DNA from: Pelosinus fermentans
GTDB taxonomy: Bacteria; Bacillota; Negativicutes; DSM-13327
DNA: 64,000 nt
NCBI GenBank assembly: GCA_002434245.1
Contig: DJJR01000080.1
Location: forward strand, 77,132-141,131
Reading direction: 5' to 3'
The notes under the pieces are model-generated. The model did not search any database, was not told the DNA's origin, and saw nothing but the letters and a program-made list of their open reading frames with translations. Below are positions 24,535 through 33,603 of the stretch, piece by piece (positions within the stretch are counted from its first letter, which is position 1; every line of letters starts with the position of its first letter). Position numbers and translations under genes: made by a program.

Positions 24535-25299
24535 ATGGATCCTATTAGCTTAGAAATGCTTAGTTTTTTATTAGGAGCAGGTTTTGTTGCTGCTTTTATC
24601 GACTCGGTTGTTGGCGGCGGCGGTTTAATATCCATGCCAGCACTGCTGATGACAGGGCTTCCTCCCAGTGTTGTATTGGGGACTAACAAACTTGCCTCCA
24701 TCTGCTGTTCCAGTACCAGCAGCATCTCCTTTCTGCGTTCCGGTAAGATGGATCTTGGATTAGTGAAATATCTTTTCCCTTTATCCCTGCTTGGCTCTAT
24801 ATTAGGAGCCTATACGGTGCGGCTGATTCCGCCGGAATTCTTAAAACCATTGGTTATCGTTATGTTGATTTTAGTAGCCATCTATACAATTTTCAAAAAG
24901 GATTGGGGAGAACAGTCTACTTATAAAGGCATTAGTAAAAGAGTCGGCATTTTAGGAGCTTGTGCTGCTTTCCTGCTGGGTTTCTATGACGGATTTTTCG
25001 GACCGGGAGCAGGATCATTTCTAATCTTTGCATTTTTAATGCTGGGGTTTGATTTTGTGGTGGCTGCGGGAAACGCCAAAGCCTTGAACCTAGCGAGCAA
25101 TCTTGGTGCAGTCTCAACCTTTCTGCTATTCGGTTCCGTCAATTATGTCTATGGTATCACTATGGGGATCGCAATGATTTTTGGTGCAATCGCAGGTTCT
25201 CGGTTTGCAATTGCCAAAGGCACCACATATATAAAACCACTATTCATTTCAATGACAACCTTGTTAATTGGAAAACAAATGTGGGATATCTTACATTAG
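24535..25299 (+). CDS. TSUP family exporter (TauE/SafE)
   Basis: 254 residues, seven to eight helices. The first repeat shows FVAAFIDSVVGGGGLISMPALLM, the diagnostic TauE/SafE opening, and the second repeat has GFYDGFFGPGAGSFLIFAF. Family members move sulfite, sulfoacetate, or other small organic anions across the inner membrane. The ATG at 24535 is 8 bases after GGAGGG; an ATG at 24529 is too close. Divergent LysR regulator. Confidence 0.9.
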   Translation: MDPISLEMLSFLLGAGFVAAFIDSVVGGGGLISMPALLMTGLPPSVVLGTNKLASICCSSTSSISFLRSGKMDLGLVKYLFPLSLLGSILGAYTVRLIPPEFLKPLVIVMLILVAIYTIFKKDWGEQSTYKGISKRVGILGACAAFLLGFYDGFFGPGAGSFLIFAFLMLGFDFVVAAGNAKALNLASNLGAVSTFLLFGSVNYVYGITMGIAMIFGAIAGSRFAIAKGTTYIKPLFISMTTLLIGKQMWDILH

Positions 25300-25310
25300 C
25301 TAATAAAATC

Positions 25311-25351
25311 ATGGAGGAAGGCTGCTCAAGCCTTCCTCCATAATTTTATTT
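25311..25351. terminator. Shared terminator between TSUP and M23 genes
   Basis: ATGGAGGAAGGCT (25311-25323) and AGCCTTCCTCCAT (25329-25341) form a perfect 13-bp stem followed by AATTTTATTT. The convergent M23 gene ends at 25361. Confidence 0.88.
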
Positions 25352-25360
25352 ATCCGGTGA

Positions 25361-25999
25361 CTATTGAACCATAAAGCCAATCGGATCTACCGCATTGCCA
25401 TTTATTCTGACTTCATAATGAAGATGAGGACCTGTACTTTTCCCTGTGCTGCCCACATAAGAAACAACCTGACCTTTTCTCACACTTTGACCCATGCTTA
25501 CTATAATACGGGAATTATGCCCATAAATAGTCGAAATGCCGTTGCCATGATCAATCTGTACCATATTGCCATAGCCCCCAGCCGCTCCGCTCTGTACAAC
25601 CACACCATCAGCTGCTGCAACAACGGGTGCCCCCATACTGTTGGCAATATCTATCCCCGGGTGCAATTCACCCCCGCCGCCCATAGGCGAATTACGCCAG
25701 CCAAAACCAGAGGTAACTTCTCCGCTAGTGGGCCAAATGGAAGGCCTTGCCGCCAGCTGATCCGTATTTCTCGCCATTTTTTCAATGTCTAAAACCTGTC
25801 CATTATCTCTATGGAGAATCGGCTCCGGTTCAAGGAGTATACGGCTGCCAGCACTAATGCTTTGATGATAATTTGCAAAAAGAATTATCAAAAATATGCT
25901 AAGTACGCATATGGAGGAAGCAATCCATCGGACAGAGATAAACTTCATCCACTGGCTGCCTGCTTGTTGCGTATCATGAGCTTCATTCGAAATATGCAT
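25361..25999 (-). CDS. M23 family metallopeptidase (LytM domain)
   Basis: 212 residues. One N-terminal membrane helix (about residues 25-47), then a linker, then the peptidase domain: GFGWRNSPMGGGGELHPGID with the first zinc histidine in HPGID, and GPHLHYEVRINGNAVDP with the HLH pair near the C-terminus. It should cut peptidoglycan cross-bridges in the periplasm while anchored in the inner membrane. No coiled coil of the EnvC/NlpD type is evident. AAAGGAGGAG precedes the ATG. In sporulating bacteria such proteins include SpoIIQ, but nothing here specifies that. Confidence 0.9.
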   Translation of the reverse strand: MHISNEAHDTQQAGSQWMKFISVRWIASSICVLSIFLIILFANYHQSISAGSRILLEPEPILHRDNGQVLDIEKMARNTDQLAARPSIWPTSGEVTSGFGWRNSPMGGGGELHPGIDIANSMGAPVVAAADGVVVQSGAAGGYGNMVQIDHGNGISTIYGHNSRIIVSMGQSVRKGQVVSYVGSTGKSTGPHLHYEVRINGNAVDPIGFMVQ

Positions 26000-26223
26000 T
26001 ACAATGTATCTCCTCCTTTAAATAAATATAGCCGCCAAAACATTCTGATCGTAGTAAGGTCCCAAACAATGTTTAACCACTCTACCCTACATTATACCGG
26101 AAATCCATCTTTTTTACTGTCCTATCCTGCAATTAAATTCACTTTTTTTATCAAAACTTGACGTAAAAAGTGAAAAGTGAGAACATAGTAACTACTACTG
26201 TATCATTATTGGAGGAAATATAG

Positions 26224-27354
26224 GTGAAAAAATTAATCCAGAAATATCCCATTGCCGTTCTACTAACCGCACTTTCATTTTCCGCGGCACTACTGTTAGC
26301 CGCCAGTCATAATAACCTGTTCCCATTTTCACTCTGGAATGAGCAAAGGGTTCCCCGAGAGCCAATTCAGCTCACTGCCGTACCCTTAGGCAGTATAAAT
26401 AAGCCGGTACAAATCATTCGAATGGGTTCTGTCGAACATGCCACATCCACTCCGATTACGGCAGACTTTTCTGGTCTTATGAGTGAACTATACGTTGCAG
26501 AGGGCCAAGCAGTCAAAGCAGGCCAGCCTCTGCTTAAGGTCCAGGCATCCTCAGCGTCAGTGGTCGAGCAAACTACAGAAGGACCTTCTGAGCAAACACA
26601 AAGCAATTATGATAATGCCCTGAAAGAATATAACCGCTTACAAAAATTATTCGAATTAGGAGCGATTCCACGACGACAGGTGGAGACTGCCGACGCTCGT
26701 TTGCAGGAAGCAAAAGAAAATTTATCCGGCACCCAAAATGCAATGCCGCCTTCCAGCGCCATTATAAACGGCTCTGCCACCATTAACGCACCAATCGACG
26801 GCATCGTGACTGGTTTATCCTCGTCTTCTGGAAAAGCAGTACAAGCTGGTCAACAGCTGCTTTCCTTAGGAAGCGGTCAAGAAGTAGAGGTTGTCATTCC
26901 TCTGAATCAAAACGATCTGTATTTAGTTCATCTTGGCACACCAGCTGCGATAGAAGTATCTGACCAAAGGGTGGGAGGTCAGATTTCCAGCATCTATCCT
27001 CGAATTGAAGCAGAAGAAGTTTCTGCTTATCTTGCTCATATGAAACTTGCTGCTAATCCAAATGGGTTGCTTACATTTGGTATGTCCGTTGCCATTCATA
27101 TCGATACCGGAAAAGCAGCACCCGTGCCTGCAGTTCCTAAAGCATCAATATTTCAAGATGATCAGGGTCGAAATCTCATCTATCTCGCCGTCAATGAAAA
27201 AGCACTCCTGCAAGAAATCAGCATTGGAGAAACCATTGGCGATTTCACAGAAATCACCTCTGATCTTCCACAGCAAAGTATGATCATAACAAGCAACATG
27301 GACGATATAAAAAATGGTGATCCGATTACAGTGGTGCCACAAGACGCCAATTAA
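26224..27354 (+). CDS. Orphan membrane-fusion (HlyD/RND adaptor) protein
   Basis: 376 residues. A single N-terminal membrane segment (residues 10-30), then a lipoyl/barrel-sandwich half (ITADFSGLMSELYVAEGQAVKAGQPLLKV), a coiled-coil hairpin (NYDNALKEYNRLQKLFELGA, then RRQVETADARLQEAKENL), and the second half lipoyl (INAPIDGIVTGLSSSSGKAV). The remainder is beta-barrel and membrane-proximal domain. Such adaptors link an inner-membrane pump to an outer-membrane channel, so this supports a diderm cell. No ABC, RND or MFS pump gene is adjacent: neighbours are an M23 peptidase and a convergent kinase. Start is GTG at 26224 with GGAGG upstream. Confidence 0.85.
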   Translation: MKKLIQKYPIAVLLTALSFSAALLLAASHNNLFPFSLWNEQRVPREPIQLTAVPLGSINKPVQIIRMGSVEHATSTPITADFSGLMSELYVAEGQAVKAGQPLLKVQASSASVVEQTTEGPSEQTQSNYDNALKEYNRLQKLFELGAIPRRQVETADARLQEAKENLSGTQNAMPPSSAIINGSATINAPIDGIVTGLSSSSGKAVQAGQQLLSLGSGQEVEVVIPLNQNDLYLVHLGTPAAIEVSDQRVGGQISSIYPRIEAEEVSAYLAHMKLAANPNGLLTFGMSVAIHIDTGKAAPVPAVPKASIFQDDQGRNLIYLAVNEKALLQEISIGETIGDFTEITSDLPQQSMIITSNMDDIKNGDPITVVPQDAN

Positions 27355-27409
27355 GTCTTCTCTTTCAGCCAGATATCTGACTTGGCGCTCATTAAAAGGC
27401 AGTACATCG

Positions 27410-28765
27410 CTATCCTTCACACGCTTTTATATACAAATAAAAAGTAGTTCCTGAATCACCTGTAATGAAGTCAATGGCAGCATCATGCCTTTTTGCAATA
27501 CTATAACACGTCGCAAGGCCAAGACCGGTTCCCTTTTCCTTTGTAGTCAGAAATGGAGTTCCCAGTTTAGGTCGTATTTCCTCTGGTATACCAAAGCCCT
27601 CATCTTGTACGGCAAATACGATCTTATCATTACTTTTATATACCCGAATGGTTAAAGTTCCTCCTGATTCCATGGATTCAAAGGCATTACGTACCAGGTT
27701 TAATATTAACTGACGAATTTCACTTGGATCTAACAAAGCCATTGGTATTTTTTGCAGCTGCGTTTTAACATTCTGTCCTAAAAGACGAGCATCCGATTCA
27801 ATCAAAGGCAATATTGCTTTAATAAGTTCCACCAAATCGATAGGTTTGCGAACAACCATTTTATTATTAGCCAACGATAAGAACTCTGAAATGATTTGAT
27901 TTGCCCGATCTAATTCTTCAATCATCAGATCAAACTGCTCACTAAAGTCAAGTAGCCGATCTTTTACCTTAAGCATTTGCAAATACCCGCGAACCGTGGT
28001 CATAGGATTTCTGATTTCGTGTGATATACCGGCTGCCATTTCCCCTACTAAATGCAGCTGCTCGAGTCGAGCCATTTCCCGCTGAATTCTTTTTTGTTCA
28101 TCGATATTACGAAAATAAACGGTTAATCCTCCATCCGATAACGGATAGATGTTGACACTCATCCACTGCTGTCCCAATTGAGAAAAAATTTCAATGTGCA
28201 CAGGAGTTCTTGTCTTTTTCACTTTCGTTATATTCTCAAAGAATATCGGGGTTTCGGGGAGAATATCCCATATGTATTTACCGACCAGCTGCTGAGTTAA
28301 ATTTAGAGATGCATATCTGGAAACATATTCCACAGCCACTTTATTTGCATATGAAAAATGCAATTGATTATCTAATGAAAAAAATCCATCCAAGGCTTGA
28401 GCTGCCTGGCTAATAATCTCTTGATTCAGCAGACTGATCCCCATTGCAATGGCACCAGTGATATTTCCATGCTTATCCTTTATTGGGAGAGAGTTTGACT
28501 TAAAAGCTACCCCATATACTTCCTTCTCCACATTGATGCTGTAAGCCTGCCCTGTTTCTAATACTTTCCTAAACCCTGCACCATGCGGGATAGGCGCTCC
28601 CTGGGGAAGCTTTACATCAATCTCTTTGCCAGGCAAATAGTAAATAAATTTTTCCTGATCAGTAATACCAAACATAATATCCAATGGAAGAAGTTCCTGA
28701 ATAATTGGCAAGGTAATTTTTAGAGCTGCCAATAATTCTTTGGTTTCGCTCTTTGCTATGTTCAC
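27410..28765 (-). CDS. PAS-containing sensor histidine kinase, cytoplasmic
   Basis: 451 residues without membrane helices. The N-terminal 115 residues are a PAS-like sensor with a [11 protein letters not shown] and [10 protein letters not shown] core; a second PAS follows (about 120-225). His[22 protein letters not shown] contains the phospho-acceptor His. HATPase: N box [14 protein letters not shown]1 [10 protein letters not shown], and G2 in [14 protein letters not shown]. No response regulator gene is adjacent. Orphan soluble PAS kinases of this architecture often feed the Spo0 phosphorelay in spore formers; that role is inferred only. Nearest homologues would be KinA/KinE or AtoS-like kinases. 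Confidence 0.88.
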   Translation of the reverse strand: MNIAKSETKELLAALKITLPIIQELLPLDIMFGITDQEKFIYYLPGKEIDVKLPQGAPIPHGAGFRKVLETGQAYSINVEKEVYGVAFKSNSLPIKDKHGNITGAIAMGISLLNQEIISQAAQALDGFFSLDNQLHFSYANKVAVEYVSRYASLNLTQQLVGKYIWDILPETPIFFENITKVKKTRTPVHIEIFSQLGQQWMSVNIYPLSDGGLTVYFRNIDEQKRIQREMARLEQLHLVGEMAAGISHEIRNPMTTVRGYLQMLKVKDRLLDFSEQFDLMIEELDRANQIISEFLSLANNKMVVRKPIDLVELIKAILPLIESDARLLGQNVKTQLQKIPMALLDPSEIRQLILNLVRNAFESMESGGTLTIRVYKSNDKIVFAVQDEGFGIPEEIRPKLGTPFLTTKEKGTGLGLATCYSIAKRHDAAIDFITGDSGTTFYLYIKACEG

Positions 28766-28924
28766 AGAACAACCAACTCCTCAATACCCATATATGGCTG
28801 ACATGCAAGGATCTCCTAACTTACTACAGAATGATCCCGCTTCGATTGTGTAACCCATTTGGTAACGTAGAAGTAAATAGATAGTACAATCACTACTTTT
28901 CTTTCTTAATTTCCCATTAATATA

Positions 28925-28966
28925 CAAAATTCCTGCAAGTTCTCTTTAGAGTTCTTGCAGGAATGA
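28925..28966 (-). terminator. Terminator of the thiamine genes
   Basis: ATTCCTGCAAG (28929-28939) pairs with CTTGCAGGAAT (28954-28964), then TTTTGTAT on the minus strand. Same stem family as at 14698, 19273 and 44963. Confidence 0.78.
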
Positions 28967-29012
28967 ATTATTTCTATTAAGAATCAACACTTTGCCACGA
29001 TCCGGTTAACCC

Positions 29013-29681
29013 TCACCGTCCATAGTCTGACATATAATTTTCACTATTTCTCATTTGAAACAGCAAACGCTTCACTGGCAGTACACGTAAGATCAGCAGG
29101 CAAATCATCAACTCCGGTAAAAGATAGGTGGCATTAAACACCAAGGAATACCAATAGGGCGATGTTTCTGGCGGGGCGTAGCTGGCAAAGAAAACTACCC
29201 CAGATATAAAATGGCAAATAAATCGACCACAGCTGCCAACAATGGCCCCTAGCAGCATTCGATCTTTAAAATAGCCTGCCAGACCAAGTGCCATATATGG
29301 CAGGGGATAATCAAAAAGGACTTGAACAGGATGCAGGATATAAGGATCTTGGAGTAAATTAAGCAGACCATAAATAAATCCCGCCAAATATCCGAGAACC
29401 GGTCCGTAGCGAAAGGCAATCAGTAAAAGAGGAATCATTGCTCCTAAGGTTACGCTGCCTCCCTGAGGCATGTGATACAAGCGAAAAGTATGCAATATTA
29501 CGGTCAATGCAAGCATTAAACTAATATGAACCATCATCGGCGTATTCAGTTTTATTTTTTTTATGTATGCAAAAGCGAGTATCAATGCCACCATAGCTGC
29601 TAAGGCAAAAACACTGGCAGGCTGTTCAAATATCATTGCTATATTCTTACTAAAAGCTGCTTCCATAACACTCATCTCCAT
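29013..29681 (-). CDS. thiT: Thiamine transporter, ECF S component (ThiT/YuaJ)
   Basis: 222 residues, six helices. The thiamine-binding region is recognisable: PQGGSVTLGAMIPLLLIAFRYGP, then LAGFIYGLLNLLQDPYILHP and FDYPLPYMALGLAG, and a late FNATYLLPELMICLLI. It captures thiamine and works with the shared ECF energising module (EcfAAT), which is not in this window. The first ATG is at 29681, but ATG at 29666 has the better-spaced GGAG. It overlaps the 3' end of the thiamine pyrophosphokinase gene, so uptake and activation are coupled. Confidence 0.9.
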   Translation of the reverse strand: MEMSVMEAAFSKNIAMIFEQPASVFALAAMVALILAFAYIKKIKLNTPMMVHISLMLALTVILHTFRLYHMPQGGSVTLGAMIPLLLIAFRYGPVLGYLAGFIYGLLNLLQDPYILHPVQVLFDYPLPYMALGLAGYFKDRMLLGAIVGSCGRFICHFISGVVFFASYAPPETSPYWYSLVFNATYLLPELMICLLILRVLPVKRLLFQMRNSENYMSDYGR

Positions 29682-30390
29682 TCCAGCATAAATAGATCCC
29701 TAGCCAACCTGTTCCTATCGAAACGCGAAATTCCCTGTTCATTTCACGGGGACGATTACTGACAGCATAAGGCAGGGCATTATGCAATGTAACATTGGCT
29801 AAAGGCCAGTGAACCCCCTCAATCGATACATCCGTACATTCCGGAGATAATGGGAGTAACGAAATTATTTCTGGAGGCGCAGCAGTTTCTATGCATACAG
29901 AATCCTTACCTTTTAATAAGATCAGTACCTCTTTTTCATCTGCAGCGCAGCAGCCCCGTATTCCAAAATCCTCACAGCCCTTTAATGAATGAATATTACT
30001 AAAGGTATGATCGAAGCGGCCTCCCCATACGCCTGTTACCGTGACTGCCGCATGTCCATGAACCACTCCCACCCGTTGTAATGCCAGTTGTAAATCCGTC
30101 AAATTCTTTTCTGCCGGATAGACCTCCACAGGAATTCCCAAGCTCTCCCCCCAGGCCCACCCCTGGGATGTGGCACTATCTCCATCACCAATGAGCCGTT
30201 CGGGAATAATGTGATTCGCGTAACAACTATCAATACCTCTATCGACACACCAAACAGGAAACTTATCAGCGGCCTGAATCAGCCAGTCAGATGCTGGTTT
30301 ACGTCCCCCGGCGACAAGTAACACTTGTCTATCAGGCAGTTTTTTTTCAAAATAACCTCGTAATTGCGGCAGTACCAAAAGGTTCTTCAT
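29650..30390 (-). CDS. thiN: Thiamine pyrophosphokinase
   Basis: About 246 residues. It turns imported thiamine and ATP into thiamine diphosphate. Catalytic motifs: LIGDGDSAT, AEKNLTDLQLALQ and GGRFDHTFSNIHSL; the C-terminal B1-binding part includes LPYAVSNRP. I place the start at ATG 30390, nine bases after AGGAG, instead of the in-frame ATG at 30417. The C-terminus runs on past the usual end (IYLCWNGDECYGSSF) and overlaps thiT. No TPP riboswitch motif (CTGAGA, then ACCTGATCTGG) is visible upstream, although such genes often have one. Confidence 0.88.
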   Translation of the reverse strand: MKNLLVLPQLRGYFEKKLPDRQVLLVAGGRKPASDWLIQAADKFPVWCVDRGIDSCYANHIIPERLIGDGDSATSQGWAWGESLGIPVEVYPAEKNLTDLQLALQRVGVVHGHAAVTVTGVWGGRFDHTFSNIHSLKGCEDFGIRGCCAADEKEVLILLKGKDSVCIETAAPPEIISLLPLSPECTDVSIEGVHWPLANVTLHNALPYAVSNRPREMNREFRVSIGTGWLGIYLCWNGDECYGSSF

Positions 30391-30485
30391 TCCATCAATC
30401 TCCTGAATCTCTATCATTACATCTTTAAAAGCAATCTTATCCTATGATTTATATTATATATTCTTTATTCAAAAAAATCATCTAT

Positions 30486-30532
30486 ATAGTAAAACCCCCG
30501 CAATATATACCCTCTTGGAGATATTGCGGGGG
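30486..30532 (-). terminator. Terminator of the Dabb gene
   Basis: CCCCCGCAATAT (30495-30506) pairs with ATATTGCGGGGG (30521-30532); TTTTAC follows on the minus strand. It also insulates thiN. Confidence 0.85.
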
Positions 30533-30585
30533 CTTTGCAAGCCAGCCTCTTTTTTTTTCGATTTTGTTTTTGATTACTTTTTTAT

Positions 30586-30876
30586 TTATTTCTTTTCATA
30601 ACATACAGCTGCTCCGGTTTCCAATACACCTGCGATGTATGTGGATACTTCCATATGGACTGGATGAACCAGATACGCATCAAAATCTTCCATAGATGCA
30701 AATTGAGTAATCAATATGATGTCATAAGACGATGCTCCATGGCGAATATCTGTTTCTACTTTCAAATCATGAAGATATTCGATTTTCCCTTGCATGCTCA
30801 GCAAAACATCTCTAGCCTTATCGATGTTTTCACGGTCTCTGTCTTTTAGTTTAAGAAGTAAATTGTTTATAATCAT
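30586..30876 (-). CDS. Dabb-family (stress-responsive A/B barrel) protein
   Basis: About 96 residues starting MIINNLLLKLKDRD. The order is typical of Dabb: a first strand, a helix, then VETDIRHGASSYDIILITQF and AYLVHPVHMEVSTYI. Dimeric ferredoxin-like fold; biochemical role mostly unknown, some relatives are cyclases or stress proteins. The ATG at 30876 follows GGGAGAG at proper distance; ATG 30891 does not. Alone in its transcript. Confidence 0.85.
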   Translation of the reverse strand: MIINNLLLKLKDRDRENIDKARDVLLSMQGKIEYLHDLKVETDIRHGASSYDIILITQFASMEDFDAYLVHPVHMEVSTYIAGVLETGAAVCYEKK

Positions 30877-31031
30877 TTTTATCTCTCCCATGCCTTTTCC
30901 TTAATTATAAAGAAGCAATGAGACAACTATATGTCATATTAGAAATTCAGATGTTAAATAAAATGCAGTATATTTTCTCTATTTCCTTCGTATCCCTTAG
31001 TGACAGTATCCAATCACTCTTTTCCTACAGT

Positions 31032-32414
31032 TTATGACCTCCCATATCGATCATCAAAACGAACAATATCATCTTCACCCAGATAGCTGCCGTTTTGTAC
31101 TTCGATAATCTGAAGAGGCAGCCTTCCGGGATTTTCAAGGCGATGATTGGTGGTTTGAGGCACGAAAACGCTCTCATTTTCATGTACCATTTGTTCTGCA
31201 ACACCGATGGTGACCTTTGCCGTACCGCCAATAACAATCCAATGCTCACTACGATGATAATGCATTTGCAAACTTAATATTTCACCGGGATTTACAACAA
31301 TCTTTTTCATTTTATACCCTGGACCAGAACCAAGTACGGTATAGAAGCCCCAGGGTCGATAAACGGTTGTATGCTGGTCCGCCTCAATCCTGCCCTTCTC
31401 CTTAAGTTCACAAACCAGATCCTTGACCTTTTGGGATTCGCCTTTTTTAGCAACAACGATAACATCTTCTGTCTCTACTACCAAAATATCCTCAAGACCG
31501 ATGCCGGCAATTAGACGACTATGTCCCAGTATCAGGGTATTTGAGCATTCAATCGGAATACAGTCCCCTTTTACTGCATTGCCGTCCAAATCCTTATCCA
31601 GCACGTCATAGATTGCATCCCATGAACCGATATCATTCCATTCCGCCGTAATAGGCAGCATTACCATCTTTTGAGATTTCTCAGCAATTGCATAATCAAT
31701 AGAGATGTTGGGCATTAGAGTAAAATTCTTTTTCATTCCGTCCAAACCACTTTGGACCAGCTCGTAAATATCGGACTGATACGCTGCCAGTTCCTCCATA
31801 AAACACTGAATCGTAAATGCAAACATACCTGAGTTCCAGTAGTAGTTACCAGCAGCCAGATATTCTTCTGCTGTTTTTAAATCCGGTTTTTCCCGAAAGG
31901 ATTGAACGGCAAAACCACTGCTAAAGGGTGTACCTGCCTGCATATATCCATAACCTGTTTCCGGATGATTGGGCTGTATACCAAGAGTCACAATCTTGTC
32001 CATATTCGCTAATCCAATGGCCTGGCGAACATTTGCGGCAAACGTTTCTATCGGGCGAATAATGTGATCAGAAGGTGTTACATACAGTATTTCATTGGGC
32101 TGACAGCCCAAATCTTCAAGGCAGTATTGTGTCGCGAATGCCACTGCCGGCGCCGTATTTCGTGCCATCGGCTCCAGCAGGATATGAGCTCCCTGAGCCT
32201 TAGCCAGGATGAGTTCTGTCCGGACATGATGAACATACTCCTGATTGGTCACTACTACCATGTCAGAAGGTTTGACCATAGACATAAATCGGGTTATAGT
32301 CTGGGCAAGCAGCGACTCTTCACCATTGAGTTTTAAAAATTGTTTAGGAAACAAAGTACGGGAAAGAGGAAATAATCGACTACCTCCGCCACCGGCGAGA
32401 ATAATAACTTTCAT
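31032..32414 (-). CDS. manC: Mannose-1-phosphate guanylyltransferase / mannose-6-phosphate isomerase
   Basis: 460 residues, bifunctional type II PMI/GMP. The nucleotidyltransferase domain has VIILAGGGGSRLFPLSRTLFPKQF with the GDP-mannose pyrophosphorylase signature, then VTPSDHII and EKPDLKTAEEYL. The C-terminal cupin isomerase domain shows TVYRPWGFYTVLG, GEILSLQMHYHRSEHWIVIG and VPQTTNHRLENPG. It makes GDP-mannose from mannose-6-P via mannose-1-P or directly from fructose-6-P, supplying donor for the glycosyltransferases upstream. Last gene of a run of same-strand sugar genes from 37922 downward. Ribosome site AAGGAATGAT is moderate. Confidence 0.95.
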   Translation of the reverse strand: MKVIILAGGGGSRLFPLSRTLFPKQFLKLNGEESLLAQTITRFMSMVKPSDMVVVTNQEYVHHVRTELILAKAQGAHILLEPMARNTAPAVAFATQYCLEDLGCQPNEILYVTPSDHIIRPIETFAANVRQAIGLANMDKIVTLGIQPNHPETGYGYMQAGTPFSSGFAVQSFREKPDLKTAEEYLAAGNYYWNSGMFAFTIQCFMEELAAYQSDIYELVQSGLDGMKKNFTLMPNISIDYAIAEKSQKMVMLPITAEWNDIGSWDAIYDVLDKDLDGNAVKGDCIPIECSNTLILGHSRLIAGIGLEDILVVETEDVIVVAKKGESQKVKDLVCELKEKGRIEADQHTTVYRPWGFYTVLGSGPGYKMKKIVVNPGEILSLQMHYHRSEHWIVIGGTAKVTIGVAEQMVHENESVFVPQTTNHRLENPGRLPLQIIEVQNGSYLGEDDIVRFDDRYGRS

Positions 32415-32457
32415 AGGATCATCATTCCTTTTTATACTGAATACCGTCTAAAATCCT

Positions 32458-33603
32458 TTATTTGCGATTGACTTGACGCCATGAAGGTAAAATAACTTTC
32501 CCCAATTTTCTCCAATTAGATTGCGGGGATGCTTCTTCTTTATTTTGTAAAAAACGGTTATGAATCCCCAATGGTGCTGATGCTGCATTTTCCAATGCCA
32601 GGTTAGCCATTGCATACCCAACAATACTTTCGGCACCTTGGTTGCGGTTTAGCCCATCAACCATAATACCATCATAACAACCACCGGTTTCAGCATCAAT
32701 CAGACTTTCCTGGCGGGAGTTCTCGCCCAAATACCAGGCAAAACTCCTCTTTGCCAACTCTAGCATGGATTCATCGCCAGTGACCTCATAGGCGGCCAAG
32801 TGAGCCAGCGTGGACATGGATGCCTCGACAGGCTGTTGATCAAATAATGCAGGCTCACCGCCCCGAATCCACCATCCTCTACAACCTACGGGTCGGAAAA
32901 ATCCATCTCGGAAGGCATCATTATCAAGAAATTCTATACTTTTACGTGCGATGGAGAGAAACCGTTTTTGTCCTGTTTTGTGGAAAGCCACGAACATAGC
33001 CCAAGGCAGTACCGCATTATCGTAAGTAAGGCTGTTTTCAAACCAGTACCAGTCCTTTTCGCCTGCACACCATTCAAAGGAATGAGCAATGGAATCGGCG
33101 AATGCAAAGATAAGGTCATCACTCTTAGCCCCATCGATAAAGCCAAGACCAATGAGTGTATATGCCTGTCCTCGCAGATGCTTTAGAAAAGAGATCTGCG
33201 GCAATGCGCGGCTGACAGCACTGGTACATGCCTCCTTAATCCCGCGGGGCATCACAGACGAAGCCAATGTATACCCTAAAGCCCAGATACAACGTCCAAA
33301 ACATTCTTCTGATCCTTGAGTTTCGGTAAATTGTCGATTATAGGTCATGAAATTCCGAAAATGACCGTTTTCATTCTGGGCATACAAGATGAATGCTAAG
33401 TAACGGTAGATTAATACAAGATACTCCGACTTTCTTTTATTTTCATAGAGCATCACTGCCATAATTAATGCCCGGGCATTGTCATCAGTTGTATACCCCT
33501 TATCCAAATCAGGAACATTGTAGCGTGTATGCTGAAACATACCTGTGTCATCAGTCATCCTAAAAATGTGCGCATCATCAAGAACATTGCCGAATTGGGT
33601 CAT
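32458..33603 (-). CDS. Alpha/alpha-barrel protein tied to GT4 transferase
   Basis: 381 residues, no membrane segment. The sequence is helical with repeated glycosidase-like pieces: YTTDDNARALIMAVML, then HFRNFMTYNRQFTETQGSEE, WYWFENSLTYDNAVLPWAMF, then RGGEPALFDQQPVEASMS. The pattern is that of an (alpha/alpha)6 toroid like those in GH76/GH88/GH105-type enzymes or phosphorylases. Similar domains occur fused to GT4 transferases, so automatic annotation often calls them glycosyltransferases. The start ATG shares a base with the stop of the GT4 gene (TAATG), so it is translated with it. Likely handles the same mannose-containing glycan, but the activity is not known. Confidence 0.7.
   Translation of the reverse strand: MTQFGNVLDDAHIFRMTDDTGMFQHTRYNVPDLDKGYTTDDNARALIMAVMLYENKRKSEYLVLIYRYLAFILYAQNENGHFRNFMTYNRQFTETQGSEECFGRCIWALGYTLASSVMPRGIKEACTSAVSRALPQISFLKHLRGQAYTLIGLGFIDGAKSDDLIFAFADSIAHSFEWCAGEKDWYWFENSLTYDNAVLPWAMFVAFHKTGQKRFLSIARKSIEFLDNDAFRDGFFRPVGCRGWWIRGGEPALFDQQPVEASMSTLAHLAAYEVTGDESMLELAKRSFAWYLGENSRQESLIDAETGGCYDGIMVDGLNRNQGAESIVGYAMANLALENAASAPLGIHNRFLQNKEEASPQSNWRKLGKVILPSWRQVNRK

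Noticed and set aside
23289..25299. LysR plus TSUP plus ddh as one pathway
   Set aside because: Ddh has its own terminator and functions in DAP synthesis; no sign of a shared role.
30400..30586. Possible TPP riboswitch before thiN
   Set aside because: None of the conserved TPP aptamer segments is present; the hairpin there is a terminator.
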